A stretch of 64,000 nucleotides of DNA from Bacteroidales bacterium (GCA_022482545.1 JAKVOZ010000001.1:186001-250000); one strand, 5' to 3'; numbered from the stretch's first letter, positions 1 to 7,637 are shown. Notes: generated by a model from the letters alone, not told the origin. Translations and numbers: made by a program.

Positions 1-880
1 ACAATATGCTATATTACATTTTCCTCTACCAGAGGATTTTGAAATACCACAACCAGAATTTCTTGTTGATGGTTTAATACTAAAAAACTCCATAAATTTT
101 TTTTGTGGAGATGGCGGTGTAGGTAAAAGCACCTTATTAAATTATATTACAATATCAATATTATCACAAAGAGACGTCTTTGGTAGACAAACACATCTTG
201 ATGATGCACCTAAACGTGCGTTATTAATAAACTGCGAAGAGTGCCAAGAAGTTATTACTCGTTTGGGAACACTCTCAAAAGAGATGGAAATAAAAGAAGA
301 ATTTGAGATTATAAACCAATCATCAATTGATAGGAAGATAATTAAAGAACTCTTTTCTAATCCTTCAAAAAGACCATCTTTTGTTGTTATTGAACCCTTT
401 CGTTGTCTTGCGGAAGAATTAAACACGCAAAAAGATGTCAATAAAGCACTCGCACCATGGATTGAAATTGCTCAAAAATACAATACAACAATCATTTGTA
501 TTCATCACCACAACAAAAAAGGAGATTATAGTGGCTCTCACGTGATAAGAGATACCGCAAGACTTCTTTGGAATGTAGATAGAACAGACGATGGTTATAT
601 CACATTAACTTGCGAAAAAGCTAATTGTCAACAACCAACAGGTTTAAAACTCAAAAGAGAAGAAGACGGATATATGTTTGAGTATGTTGATGATATATCT
701 CAACAACAAGATAAACCACAAAAAAACATAACAAAAAAACAATTGAAAAAACAACAGAAAGAACAAGAGAACCAAGAGATTAAAAGATTATATGAGAAGG
801 AGAATATGTCAGCGACAGATATTTCTAAAAAGCTAAATATTAATTATAACCACGTTAATTACATAATCAATAATAAATAA
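1..880 (+). CDS. RepA-like ATPase, copy 1 (5' end outside window)
   Basis: The frame is open from the first base and matches, residue for residue, the C-terminal part of the complete protein at 6480-7502, so this is the same gene cut by the window edge. It keeps the Walker A loop (GDGGVGKST), the hydrophobic Walker B strand (FVVIEPF) and the HHHNKKGDYSGS segment typical of the RepA/AAA_25 hexameric helicase-like family, then a Lys/Gln-rich linker and a C-terminal helix-turn-helix-like segment. An internal ATG at 263 is not the true start. A RepA-like role in replication of a mobile element is inferred from the family; no origin is visible for this copy. Confidence 0.85.
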   Translation, partial: QYAILHFPLPEDFEIPQPEFLVDGLILKNSINFFCGDGGVGKSTLLNYITISILSQRDVFGRQTHLDDAPKRALLINCEECQEVITRLGTLSKEMEIKEEFEIINQSSIDRKIIKELFSNPSKRPSFVVIEPFRCLAEELNTQKDVNKALAPWIEIAQKYNTTIICIHHHNKKGDYSGSHVIRDTARLLWNVDRTDDGYITLTCEKANCQQPTGLKLKREEDGYMFEYVDDISQQQDKPQKNITKKQLKKQQKEQENQEIKRLYEKENMSATDISKKLNINYNHVNYIINNK

Positions 881-891
881 AATAAAAATTC

Positions 892-939
892 AAAAATTGA
901 ATTCTTCAAAAACATAGGTAATTCAAGAATTCAATTTTT
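892..939 (+). terminator. AT-rich hairpin after RepA-like copy 1
   Basis: A perfect 15-bp inverted repeat (arms 892-906 and 925-939) with an 18-nt loop ends in a T-run just after the stop codon. It is probably an intrinsic terminator. The same structure follows copy 2 at 7514-7561. Confidence 0.7.
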
Positions 940-992
940 TTAAACTTGTTAATAATCAATAATAAATAATGTTATAATTTATTATTAAAAAC

Positions 993-1023
993 TTGCGTAT
1001 ATCTAAAAAATATTGTATCTTTG
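993..1023 (+). promoter_or_regulatory. Promoter of HU-related gene, copy 1
   Basis: A Bacteroidetes -7 box (TATCTTTG, 1016-1023) is preceded by a TTG at 993 in the -33 region. This short stretch (about 990-1008) is where the two duplicate cassettes differ most. The predicted leader is about 250 nt and full of hairpins. Confidence 0.6.
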
Positions 1024-1081
1024 CATAAGTAAATGATAAAAAACTATATGACGTCTATATCTTTTTGATTATTTACTACAA

Positions 1082-1260
1082 GTCGGCCACAACCGTGGCG
1101 AGGATTATTGCTAACGCAGACTAAGGCTTATTTATTAAGTTTTTATTTATAAACCCTCATATGCGTCTAGCAAAAACCCAGTCGGTGGTTACCGACAAGC
1201 AAAAAACCCAGTCGGTGGTTACCGACAAACAAAAAACCCAGTCGGTGGTTACCGACAAAC
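1082..1260 (+). repeat. Hairpin repeat modules in the HU leader (three 30-bp units)
   Basis: The leader first carries one CCACAACCGTGG module joined to TTGCTAACGCA, then a spacer ending TGCGTCTAGCAA that can pair back with TTGCTAACGCA. Three exact-length 30-bp tandem units follow (1171-1200, 1201-1230, 1231-1260), each containing the inverted repeat GTCGGTGGTTACCGAC. The equivalent leader at 7793-7856 has only two such units. The role is unknown; RNA structure in the HU leader or a mobile miniature repeat are both possible. Confidence 0.8.
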
Positions 1261-1281
1261 AATTTAAAAAAAACAACAACT

Positions 1282-1683
1282 ATGATTTCATTTGTAAAAA
1301 TTAAAAGAAACATCGCAGTAGGACACACACCAGGAGTAAAGTATATGGCTCATCTTTGGCGTGAAGCAGATGTTAATCTTGACACAATAGCACAAGAGAT
1401 TGCTGATGCTACTACTGTGTCTTATCCAGACGTGTTAGCCTGCTTGAAAGCAATGGAGATACACGTAAGTAAGTATGTCCTTAATGGCTCTGCCGTAAAA
1501 TTTGGTACTCTCGGCTCTTTCATCCCTTCTATCAAGGCTACCTGCCAAGATACGTTGGAAAAAGTAACTGCTGACACTATCAAAAAAACACGTTGCCGTT
1601 TCTATCCTTCACCTGCCTTTATGAGGAAACTACAAAAAGCACAATTTGCTTACAAAGACTTAACCGTCAAAGGTCTTCAGTAG
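1282..1683 (+). CDS. HU-related DNA-binding protein, copy 1
   Basis: This 133-residue protein matches the Bacteroidetes HU-related family (histone-like, longer than canonical HU). It opens with MISFVKIKRN and has the helix pair around VNLDTIAQEIADATTVSYPDV followed by the GSAVKFGTLGSF beta region. It probably binds and bends DNA. The copy at 7878 differs by one residue (Glu here, Asp there, in TL(E/D)KV). It lies downstream of a RepA-like ATPase in both cassettes, so it may be an element-encoded architectural protein. The last base of its stop codon is the first base of the 33-bp repeat array. Confidence 0.88.
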   Translation: MISFVKIKRNIAVGHTPGVKYMAHLWREADVNLDTIAQEIADATTVSYPDVLACLKAMEIHVSKYVLNGSAVKFGTLGSFIPSIKATCQDTLEKVTADTIKKTRCRFYPSPAFMRKLQKAQFAYKDLTVKGLQ

Positions 1684-1861
1684 CCACAACCGTGGCGGGG
1701 ATTATTGCTAACGCAGCCACAGCCGTGGCGGGGATTATTGCTAACGCAGCCACAACCGTGGCGGGGATTATTGCTAACGCAGCCACAGCCGTGGCGGGGA
1801 TTATTGCTAACGCAGCCACAACCGTGGCGGGGATTATTGCTAACGGTCGGTAACCACCGAC
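1683..1861 (+). repeat. Five 33-bp tandem repeats plus an inverted GTCGGT hairpin
   Basis: Units start at 1683, 1716, 1749, 1782 and 1815. Each holds a CCAC(A/G)...GTGG palindrome followed by GGGGATTATTGCTAACG. Units alternate between CCACAACCGTGG and CCACAGCCGTGG. The array closes with GTCGGTAACCACCGAC (1846-1861), the reverse complement of the leader hairpin. The 33-bp length keeps frames open and creates spurious ORFs here. Confidence 0.9.
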
Positions 1862-1891
1862 AGGGATTAATAATTAAAGATATTAATGTAG

Positions 1892-1917
1892 GGGCAACTC
1901 TTGTGGTTGCCCTTTAT
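1892..1917 (+). terminator. Terminator after HU copy 1
   Basis: GGGCAAC (1892-1898) pairs with GTTGCCC (1906-1912), followed by TTTATT. This is a GC-rich stem in AT-rich DNA and probably the intrinsic terminator of the HU transcript. Confidence 0.7.
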
Positions 1918-1946
1918 TGTTGGTTATTAATATAATTGATAATTGA

Positions 1947-2354
1947 TTAATGCAATGCACCTAATACTTTTATAACGAAGATAAGCCCTATTATTAGTTC
2001 AATAATTGTTAATATACCAAAGAACATAACCCAAGATTTTATTGTGTGAATATCTTCTCGTGTTTCTTGTTCGGAAATAGGTTGGGAAGAAGTAGCCTCG
2101 TTTGAGTAGTTTAAATCGTTTAAGTGATTTGCATTATTATATTGTTCAAAATATTTTTTTGCTAATTCATCGTTTTTTTCAACACCTTGTCCGTTTGTAT
2201 AGAAAATGTATAAATTATAAAAAGCATTAGCATAACCCATATCTGCTGACTTTTTAAAACATTCAAAGGCTTTTTCATATTCTTTGTTGGCAAAATATTT
2301 ACTACCTTTTGCATTTTATTCTTTTGCTGATAAATTAGTATTTTCTTATTCCAT
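1947..2354 (-). pseudogene. Sel1-like repeat membrane protein, decayed copy 1
   Basis: Read from the ATG at 2354, the frame encodes a Sel1/TPR-like protein similar to the one at 4868-5064, but it contains two in-frame TAA codons where that copy has GAA and TTA. The open 97-residue tail (1947-2240) has a Sel1-type repeat (GYANAFYNLYIFYTNGQGV), a Gln/Glu-rich linker and one C-terminal membrane segment. A -7 box (TATATTTG on the minus strand, 2407-2414) lies upstream. The tail could still be translated from the internal ATG at 2240, but the full gene is broken. Confidence 0.75.
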
Positions 2355-2459
2355 TTTAATTTTATTTTTTTATTAATTATTTGTTAAACTATTATTACTA
2401 ATAGTGCAAATATAGAAAAAAGTTTTAGATAACATACAAAAAAAATAAAAAAAACACAA

Positions 2460-2489
2460 CGAATAAATAAAATTTGTTTTATTTATTCG
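2460..2489. repeat. Perfect 13-bp inverted repeat
   Basis: Arms 2460-2472 and 2477-2489 are exactly complementary around a 4-nt loop. It sits between divergent transcription units (Sel1-like pseudogene and DUF2188 gene) and lacks a clear T-tract, so it could be an operator rather than a terminator. Apart from the flanking -7 boxes, nothing else is seen in the 350-bp gap. Confidence 0.6.
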
Positions 2490-2585
2490 TTTGCTATTAT
2501 TGTGTTTTAGTGCATTATGAACAAAAATGTTTATAATTTTTTTATTTTATTGTTTTACATTTAACGATAAAAGTAAAAAAAACAT

Positions 2586-2593
2586 TATTTTTG
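2586..2593 (+). promoter_or_regulatory. -7 box of DUF2188 gene
   Basis: TATTTTTG matches TAnnTTTG and is about 110 nt upstream of the start at 2704. Confidence 0.5.
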
Positions 2594-2703
2594 CAGAAAA
2601 TATAAAATATTACATTGTAATACAATATTAGATATATTTAAAATTAATATAAATAACGACAACTTTAAATATGTTGTTATTAAATTCAGAAAGGAGGTAT
2701 ATA

Positions 2704-2976
2704 ATGGCAAAGAATATACATGTAGTCCATACTAAAGATATATGGAAAGTAAAACAAGATAATGTTAAACGTAGTTCAGGTAATTTTGAAACACAAAAAG
2801 AAGCCATTGAACTATCACGTAAAATAGCAATTAATAATGGAGAAGAACTTGTTATTCATAGAAAAGACAATGTTATTCGTGAAAAACATAGTTATGGTAA
2901 TGATCCATTTCCACCTGATAAATGTTTTTTAACTCCTAAGCCCTTACTTAATCGTATGGGCTTTTTTGCAATATAG
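2704..2976 (+). CDS. DUF2188 family protein with C-terminal extension
   Basis: The start at 2704 is chosen because a strong AAAGGAGGT ribosome-binding site precedes it; a longer frame from 2671 would bury that site. The protein follows the DUF2188 pattern closely: MAKNIHVVH, then TQKEAIELSRKIA, ELVIH, and the terminal YGNDPFPP. Family members usually end right after that motif. Here the frame runs about 20 residues further, through a terminator hairpin. TGATAA lies one base out of frame just after the PP codons, which suggests loss of the old stop. DUF2188 function is unknown; it is common on mobile elements. Confidence 0.8.
   Translation: MAKNIHVVHTKDIWKVKQDNVKRSSGNFETQKEAIELSRKIAINNGEELVIHRKDNVIREKHSYGNDPFPPDKCFLTPKPLLNRMGFFAI
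2938..2967 (+). terminator. Terminator embedded in the 3' end of the DUF2188 gene
   Basis: AAGCCC (2938-2943) pairs with GGGCTT (2958-2963), followed by a T-run. The hairpin lies inside the reading frame, before its stop at 2974-2976. Confidence 0.7.
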
Positions 2977-2983
2977 GTTAAAA

Positions 2984-3730
2984 CTAAAATTCTTCAACTG
3001 TATCAAATAATGAATTAAATTTATATTTTGATATACGAAATCCATTACCATGATCATGTGTTTTACCTATATTTTTACCTGAAGAATAGTATCCTATCCT
3101 AATATCAAATTGAATTTTTCCTTCTTCTATCGCTTTTAGAAAATAATCAAAATTAAAATTATAATAAAATGTAGCATTTTCATAATAAAAAAACTCTTTG
3201 TTATCACATTTCTTTGTTTTTGCTGTAAATAATAACAACTTACTAATTTTATTACTATACTGCATTAATTTATCAAAATCCCAATATGTTGTATTATCAA
3301 TAGTATTATTTGATATGTCCGTTATTTCAAGATAAACCTTTTTTGATGTTCTATCTACATTTAATTTCATATCATATTTATTATAGACAAGACTTTGCCT
3401 ATTACCAAATATTGAAGCATAAAGCATTTTTATTCCACTTGTATCTCTAACTTCTCCATATTTTTCCCTTAATATTGCATTTGCCGATTTTGGTTGAGAT
3501 GGAGCTACTGTAAAAAGAGAAATAACTGAAGAATTTAAATATCTATGACTTTTAATTTCTATCCCTTTGAAATCAGCCTCATTTAAGTTATTCTCTTTAA
3601 TTCCAAGTAAATCTTCTAATGTATTACCTATGCCACCAGATTCGTTATTTTTTCTTTGAGTCTCAATAAATCCTCGTTTTTTTATTTCGTTAAATTTTTG
3701 TTTAAGTGTTGTAATTGCATTATTATTCAT
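2984..3730 (-). CDS. MvaI/BcnI-family type II restriction endonuclease
   Basis: About 248 residues, starting at the ATG at 3730, one base after the stop of the upstream regulator gene; the longer frame to 3775 would overlap that gene. The N-terminal third carries the MvaI/BcnI family core GNTLEDLLGI, then N..EAD..GIEIKSHR, in which Asp and the Glu-x-Lys pair are the expected metal-binding and catalytic residues. Known members cut CCNGG-type sites (CCWGG, CCSGG); the exact site here cannot be read. It forms a leftward operon with the regulator at 3732 and faces a divergent methyltransferase at 4039. The gene looks intact. Confidence 0.85.
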   Translation of the reverse strand: MNNNAITTLKQKFNEIKKRGFIETQRKNNESGGIGNTLEDLLGIKENNLNEADFKGIEIKSHRYLNSSVISLFTVAPSQPKSANAILREKYGEVRDTSGIKMLYASIFGNRQSLVYNKYDMKLNVDRTSKKVYLEITDISNNTIDNTTYWDFDKLMQYSNKISKLLLFTAKTKKCDNKEFFYYENATFYYNFNFDYFLKAIEEGKIQFDIRIGYYSSGKNIGKTHDHGNGFRISKYKFNSLFDTVEEF

Positions 3731-3731
3731 A

Positions 3732-3959
3732 TTATAAATGTTTTTCAGGTAATAATTCACGTGGAGATATATCAAATATTTCTGAGATTTTGTTAATGTG
3801 ATTGAGATTATATTTAGATAAAGATGTTGAACTTTCTACTTTTCCCACAAATCCTGTAGCGACTCCCATTCTATTAGATAATTCAATTTGTGACATGTTT
3901 TCCCTATGTCTTAAATCTTTAACTTTGTCAATGACATATAATTCAATTGCTGTTCTCAT
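3732..3959 (-). CDS. XRE-family controller (C) protein of the R-M system
   Basis: This 75-residue protein has one XRE helix-turn-helix (MSQIELSNRMGVATGFVGKVE) and an ILRELL-like tail (FDISPRELLPEKH), the size and layout of restriction-modification controller proteins. It lies directly upstream of the nuclease in the same direction and diverges from the methyltransferase. Controller proteins delay nuclease expression until the methylase has protected the host; that role is inferred from layout. Confidence 0.8.
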   Translation of the reverse strand: MRTAIELYVIDKVKDLRHRENMSQIELSNRMGVATGFVGKVESSTSLSKYNLNHINKISEIFDISPRELLPEKHL

Positions 3960-3971
3960 ATTTTTTGATTT

Positions 3972-4014
3972 ATTTTTTGCAAAACTCCATAATTTTTAAT
4001 AATTTTGCAACTCC
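3972..4014. promoter_or_regulatory. Divergent promoter/operator region of the R-M system
   Basis: Two direct repeats with the core TTTTGCAA..CTCC (about 3974-3988 and 4003-4014) lie between the controller and methyltransferase genes. The right repeat overlaps a -7 box TAATTTTG (4000-4007) for the methyltransferase. The pair is a candidate binding site for the controller protein. Confidence 0.5.
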
Positions 4015-4038
4015 TTATTGGGAAGTAAAGAAATTGTG

Positions 4039-4776
4039 ATGAAAACTAATATTATATATAATGAAAATTGCTTTGATACATTAAAAAGAATGGAAGATGA
4101 TTCTGTTGATATTGTAATAACATCACCTCCATATAATATGAATCTTAGAATACGTAATGGACAATATTGTTCAAGGCAAATTGTAAAAGAATTTAGCACT
4201 AAATACAATGAATTTTCTGATAATATTCCAATAGAAGAATATTATGAATTTCATTCAAAAGTCATAGAGGAGTTATTGCGTGTTAGTAATATAATATTTT
4301 ATAATATTCAAATTGTAACAGGTAGTAAAAGGGCTTTTTTTAAGATAATAGGTAAATTTGCAGATCAGATAAAAGACGTTGTGGTTTGGGATAAATGCAC
4401 AGCTCAACCAGCTATGGCTAAAAATGTCCTAAATAGACAATATGAACTTATAATTATATTTGATAAAACAAACGCAATAAGTAGACAATTTAAAAAATGT
4501 AATTTTGGACGTGGAACTTTAAATGATGTTTGGCATATAAAAAGAGAACGTAAAACAGCTAATGCCAATCATGGTGCAACATTTCCAGAAGCTCTTGTTG
4601 AAACAATATTAGAAAACTTTTCAAATCCTAATGATATTGTTTATGATCCATTCATGGGTACAGGTACTACTGCCATTGTCAGTAAAAGAATGAATAGAAG
4701 ATGGATCGGTAGCGAGATAAGTAAAGATTACATAAAACTAAGTAATGAAAGATTGAAAAACTGTCAGTTAGTTTAG
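4039..4776 (+). CDS. Beta-class DNA methyltransferase of the MvaI/BcnI-like system
   Basis: Start at ATG 4039 (the frame from 4018 would need TTG and leaves almost no leader). Motif IV (TSPPYN) is near residue 30 and motif I (DPFMGTGTT) near the C-terminus, the beta-class order shared by many N4-cytosine and N6-adenine methylases. Methylases paired with MvaI/BcnI nucleases are typically N4-cytosine enzymes, so that specificity is likely but not proven. It is transcribed divergently from controller and nuclease. It protects host DNA from the nuclease at 2984. Confidence 0.88.
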   Translation: MKTNIIYNENCFDTLKRMEDDSVDIVITSPPYNMNLRIRNGQYCSRQIVKEFSTKYNEFSDNIPIEEYYEFHSKVIEELLRVSNIIFYNIQIVTGSKRAFFKIIGKFADQIKDVVVWDKCTAQPAMAKNVLNRQYELIIIFDKTNAISRQFKKCNFGRGTLNDVWHIKRERKTANANHGATFPEALVETILENFSNPNDIVYDPFMGTGTTAIVSKRMNRRWIGSEISKDYIKLSNERLKNCQLV

Positions 4777-4867
4777 GTACAATATAATAAAATGTTGAAA
4801 ACTTTTTTAAGAATTATATGTTTATTTTTACGTTTTTATCTTGTTTTTGTAAGAAATAATAAAGATT

Positions 4868-5064
4868 TTAAAAAAAATATGAGTATTGATTTACACCTTG
4901 TCCGTATTTATAACAAATGAACATATTATAAAAAGCATTAGCATAACCCATATCTGCTGACTTTTAAAATATTCAAAGGCTTTTTCATATTCTTCGTTGG
5001 CATAATATTTACTACCTTTTGCATTTAATTCTTTTGCTGATAAATTAGTATTTTCTTCTTCCAT
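4868..5064 (-). pseudogene. Sel1-like repeat protein, decayed copy 2
   Basis: From the ATG at 5064 the frame reads MEEENTNLSAKELNAKG and then a Sel1-like helix pair, matching the gene at 1947-2354. A one-base loss in a T/A run shifts the frame at the residues that read SADMGYANAF in the sister copy. The original frame then stops at 4868 with the C-terminal membrane part missing. A -7 box (TATCTTTG, minus strand, 5110-5117) is still present. The two copies decayed differently, so neither is a recent copy of the other's broken form. Confidence 0.75.
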
Positions 5065-5161
5065 GATTTTTGTTGTTATTTTTTTATTATCAAATAATTT
5101 AATAAAGTACAAAGATACAAAAAAAACTTGTAATAAAAAGAAAGATATAATAAGTTTTTAT

Positions 5162-5169
5162 TATTTTTG
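5162..5169 (+). promoter_or_regulatory. -7 box of the 5196 gene
   Basis: TATTTTTG lies 27 bp upstream of the start codon. Confidence 0.5.
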
Positions 5170-5195
5170 CAAGAAAGAAACATAAAAAAAAGCTT

Positions 5196-6059
5196 ATGAA
5201 TAAAGAAGAAGTAAAATACTATGAAAGAATAAAGAAATTTATTGGTCAATACATCAAGAAATCAGATGATGGAGAATATTATTATACACTTGATGATTTT
5301 ATTGAAATTTCTATAAAATTAAATTTGGTAGATAAATATGATAGTTACTTATTTAGAAGTTTTATGTATTATGAATTTGAAACTCAAAAATACTATCCAA
5401 TAGTGAATGGAGAATATAGAATTCCTGCTTTTTGTGATAGAGCAGGGTATGATGAAATGTTATATAATTTTGAGTTTTTTGAGAAAAAGTTCAAAAATAA
5501 TAGGAATGATTTTATAAATACGATATATGATAATGAAAAAATTGAAGAATATAGAAATAATAATTCAAAGTTCTTTTATTCTAAAAAAAAATTAGAACAA
5601 GACGATCAAGGAGAGCAACAAGAGCAAAAAGAAACCATACAAGAGCCTCCAATAGATATGTTTGTTGATAAAGAAGAAGAAAAGAAAAAGAAAAAAGATA
5701 AAAAAGATAAAAAACATTTAAATAGCGTAGATTTTAAAAATATTGAAGATTGCAAAGATATTTTTGAATTTGTATCAAATCATTCTCTTTCTGATATTGA
5801 TAAAATAAAAGATACTTTATTCTTTTTTATAACAGGAAAAGATAAGCCTAAAAAATTGAGTCCTATTGTTTGGAAAAATAATGAAAACAAGTATTTGGCT
5901 AAGTTGGTTTATGAAAAAATACTTAATGAAAAAGACAGAGATGATAAAAAAATAGAGAAATGGAAGATAACAACTAAGTATTTTTGCCATGAAAATGGAG
6001 ATTTTTTCACAGAAGCACAGTTAAGAGATGGTTTGCAACAGTATAAACGTAATAAATAA
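5196..6059 (+). CDS. Unknown protein with charged central linker
   Basis: Not confidently recognised. The 287 residues fall into an aromatic, acidic N-terminal domain (about 1-130), a Gln/Glu then Lys-rich linker (about 135-175, with EEEKKKKKDKKDKK) and a C-terminal domain (about 178-287) with LSPIVWKNNENKYLAKLVYEKI. That last motif weakly recalls the C-terminal region of RteC-like and other Bacteroidetes element proteins. It has its own promoter, precedes the iteron-like region and RepA-like gene, and so is probably an element gene. A role in replication or transfer control would be guesswork. Confidence 0.6.
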   Translation: MNKEEVKYYERIKKFIGQYIKKSDDGEYYYTLDDFIEISIKLNLVDKYDSYLFRSFMYYEFETQKYYPIVNGEYRIPAFCDRAGYDEMLYNFEFFEKKFKNNRNDFINTIYDNEKIEEYRNNNSKFFYSKKKLEQDDQGEQQEQKETIQEPPIDMFVDKEEEKKKKKDKKDKKHLNSVDFKNIEDCKDIFEFVSNHSLSDIDKIKDTLFFFITGKDKPKKLSPIVWKNNENKYLAKLVYEKILNEKDRDDKKIEKWKITTKYFCHENGDFFTEAQLRDGLQQYKRNK

Positions 6060-6107
6060 ACATTTTTTTGTGTGAAAAGAGAATATTATCTCATTTTTTT
6101 GCAAAAA

Positions 6108-6370
6108 AACACACAACATATCAATCAAATCAACACAACATTTATTCTTTATAGCACAACAAAAAGTCTTTTATAATAATATAATATTAACAATCCAAAA
6201 CATCATTATTTTTGATGTTTTTTTTGTATATTGCTGTAAATTAGAATTATAATTCAACTTTTTTTAACACAACATTGTGCTAAGTTATTTGGCAATATAT
6301 TTGTTATACACAACAATTATTTTTTATTACACAACATTATCAACTAACCAATACAACATTGTGTTTTATG
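6108..6370 (+). repeat. Iteron-like ACACAACA repeats upstream of RepA-like gene
   Basis: At least seven copies of a short direct repeat, (A/T)ACAACA(T/A)T with a preceding AC in most, start near 6110, 6133, 6155, 6267, 6308, 6330 and 6352. Two of them extend to ACAACATTGTG, an imperfect palindrome. Repeats of this kind upstream of a rep gene in AT-rich DNA are the layout of iteron origins or Rep operators. The equivalent region of copy 1 is outside the window. Confidence 0.6.
6197..6225 (+). terminator. Terminator downstream of the 5196 gene
   Basis: AAAACATCA (6197-6205) pairs with TGATGTTTT (6213-6221) around a 7-nt loop, followed by more T residues. Confidence 0.65.
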
Positions 6371-6417
6371 GTATTAAAGGGTAGATATAATATTGTTTTT
6401 ATATCAATTTTTATTTC

Positions 6418-6425
6418 TATCTTTG
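6418..6425 (+). promoter_or_regulatory. -7 box of RepA-like copy 2
   Basis: TATCTTTG, about 55 bp before the start, just downstream of the repeat region, so a protein bound at the repeats could affect this promoter. Confidence 0.55.
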
Positions 6426-6479
6426 CTACATAAATCTTAGTTAATGACGGCTAAGATAATAATTTAAAATAAAATAAAA

Positions 6480-7502
6480 ATGACAGATTACGTAGATTTA
6501 AAAAATGTAAGTTCTACAACAGAAGAAAACAAAAACATTTCTCAAAATTTGAAAAATTCAAAACCTAAGGAAGTCAAGAATTCAGATTTTGAATTAAATT
6601 TACAAAAAAATTGTAATATACCACAATATGCTATATTACATTTTCCTCTACCAGAGGATTTTGAAATACCACAACCAGAATTTCTTGTTGATGGTTTAAT
6701 ACTAAAAAACTCCATAAATTTTTTTTGTGGAGATGGCGGTGTAGGTAAAAGCACCTTATTAAATTATATTACAATATCAATATTATCACAAAGAGACGTC
6801 TTTGGTAGACAAACACATCTTGATGATGCACCTAAACGTGCGTTATTAATAAACTGCGAAGAGTGCCAAGAAGTTATTACTCGTTTGGGAACACTCTCAA
6901 AAGAGATGGAAATAAAAGAAGAATTTGAGATTATAAACCAATCATCAATTGATAGGAAGATAATTAAAGAACTCTTTTCTAATCCTTCAAAAAGACCATC
7001 TTTTGTTGTTATTGAACCCTTTCGTTGTCTTGCGGAAGAATTAAACACGCAAAAAGATGTCAATAAAGCACTCGCACCATGGATTGAAATTGCTCAAAAA
7101 TACAATACAACAATCATTTGTATTCATCACCACAACAAAAAAGGAGATTATAGTGGCTCTCACGTGATAAGAGATACCGCAAGACTTCTTTGGAATGTAG
7201 ATAGAACAGACGATGGTTATATCACATTAACTTGCGAAAAAGCTAATTGTCAACAACCAACAGGTTTAAAACTCAAAAGAGAAGAAGACGGATATATGTT
7301 TGAGTATGTTGATGATATATCTCAACAACAAGATAAACCACAAAAAAACATAACAAAAAAACAATTGAAAAAACAACAGAAAGAACAAGAGAACCAAGAG
7401 ATTAAAAGATTATATGAGAAGGAGAATATGTCAGCGACAGATATTTCTAAAAAGCTAAATATTAATTATAACCACGTTAATTACATAATCAATAATAAAT
7501 AA
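6480..7502 (+). CDS. RepA-like hexameric ATPase/helicase, copy 2
   Basis: 340 residues. A polar N-terminal region (1-60) precedes the AAA_25/RepA-type core: FFCGDGGVGKST (Walker A, about 82-93), a hydrophobic Walker B strand (SFVVIEPF) and a IICIHHHNKKGDYSGS.VIRDTAR segment that fits the family's sensor region. After about 285 comes a Lys/Gln-rich linker and a helix-turn-helix-like tail (MSATDISKKLNINYNHVNYII). Members include plasmid RepA helicases and proteins of integrated elements. The iteron-like repeats upstream support replication initiation or plasmid-like maintenance. Everything from 6623 onward duplicates the copy at the left edge. Confidence 0.85.
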   Translation: MTDYVDLKNVSSTTEENKNISQNLKNSKPKEVKNSDFELNLQKNCNIPQYAILHFPLPEDFEIPQPEFLVDGLILKNSINFFCGDGGVGKSTLLNYITISILSQRDVFGRQTHLDDAPKRALLINCEECQEVITRLGTLSKEMEIKEEFEIINQSSIDRKIIKELFSNPSKRPSFVVIEPFRCLAEELNTQKDVNKALAPWIEIAQKYNTTIICIHHHNKKGDYSGSHVIRDTARLLWNVDRTDDGYITLTCEKANCQQPTGLKLKREEDGYMFEYVDDISQQQDKPQKNITKKQLKKQQKEQENQEIKRLYEKENMSATDISKKLNINYNHVNYIINNK

Positions 7503-7513
7503 AATAAAAATTC

Positions 7514-7561
7514 AAAAATTGAATTCTTCAAAAACATAGGTAATTCAAGAATTCAATTTTT
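7514..7561 (+). terminator. AT-rich hairpin after RepA-like copy 2
   Basis: Same 15-bp inverted repeat (7514-7528 and 7547-7561) and T-run as after copy 1. Confidence 0.7.
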
Positions 7562-7637
7562 TTAAACTTGTTAATAATCAATAATAAATAATGTTATAAT
7601 TTATTATTAAAACCTTGATTTTGTCAAAAAAATATTG

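Noticed and set aside
1171-1861. Possible CRISPR array in the 30-bp and 33-bp tandem repeats.
   Set aside because: The units are head-to-tail with no unique spacers, and no cas genes are present. The same holds for the 21- and 22-bp arrays.
1593-1935. Overlapping ORFs encoding repeats such as VAGIIANAAT and LTQPQPWRGL.
   Set aside because: They arise because the 33-bp repeat unit is divisible by three and lacks stops. Neither has a ribosome site or family match, and copy 2 of the cassette does not preserve them.
2671-2703. Longer start for the DUF2188 protein at 2671.
   Set aside because: It would place the AAAGGAGGT ribosome site inside the gene, and the extra residues do not match the family.
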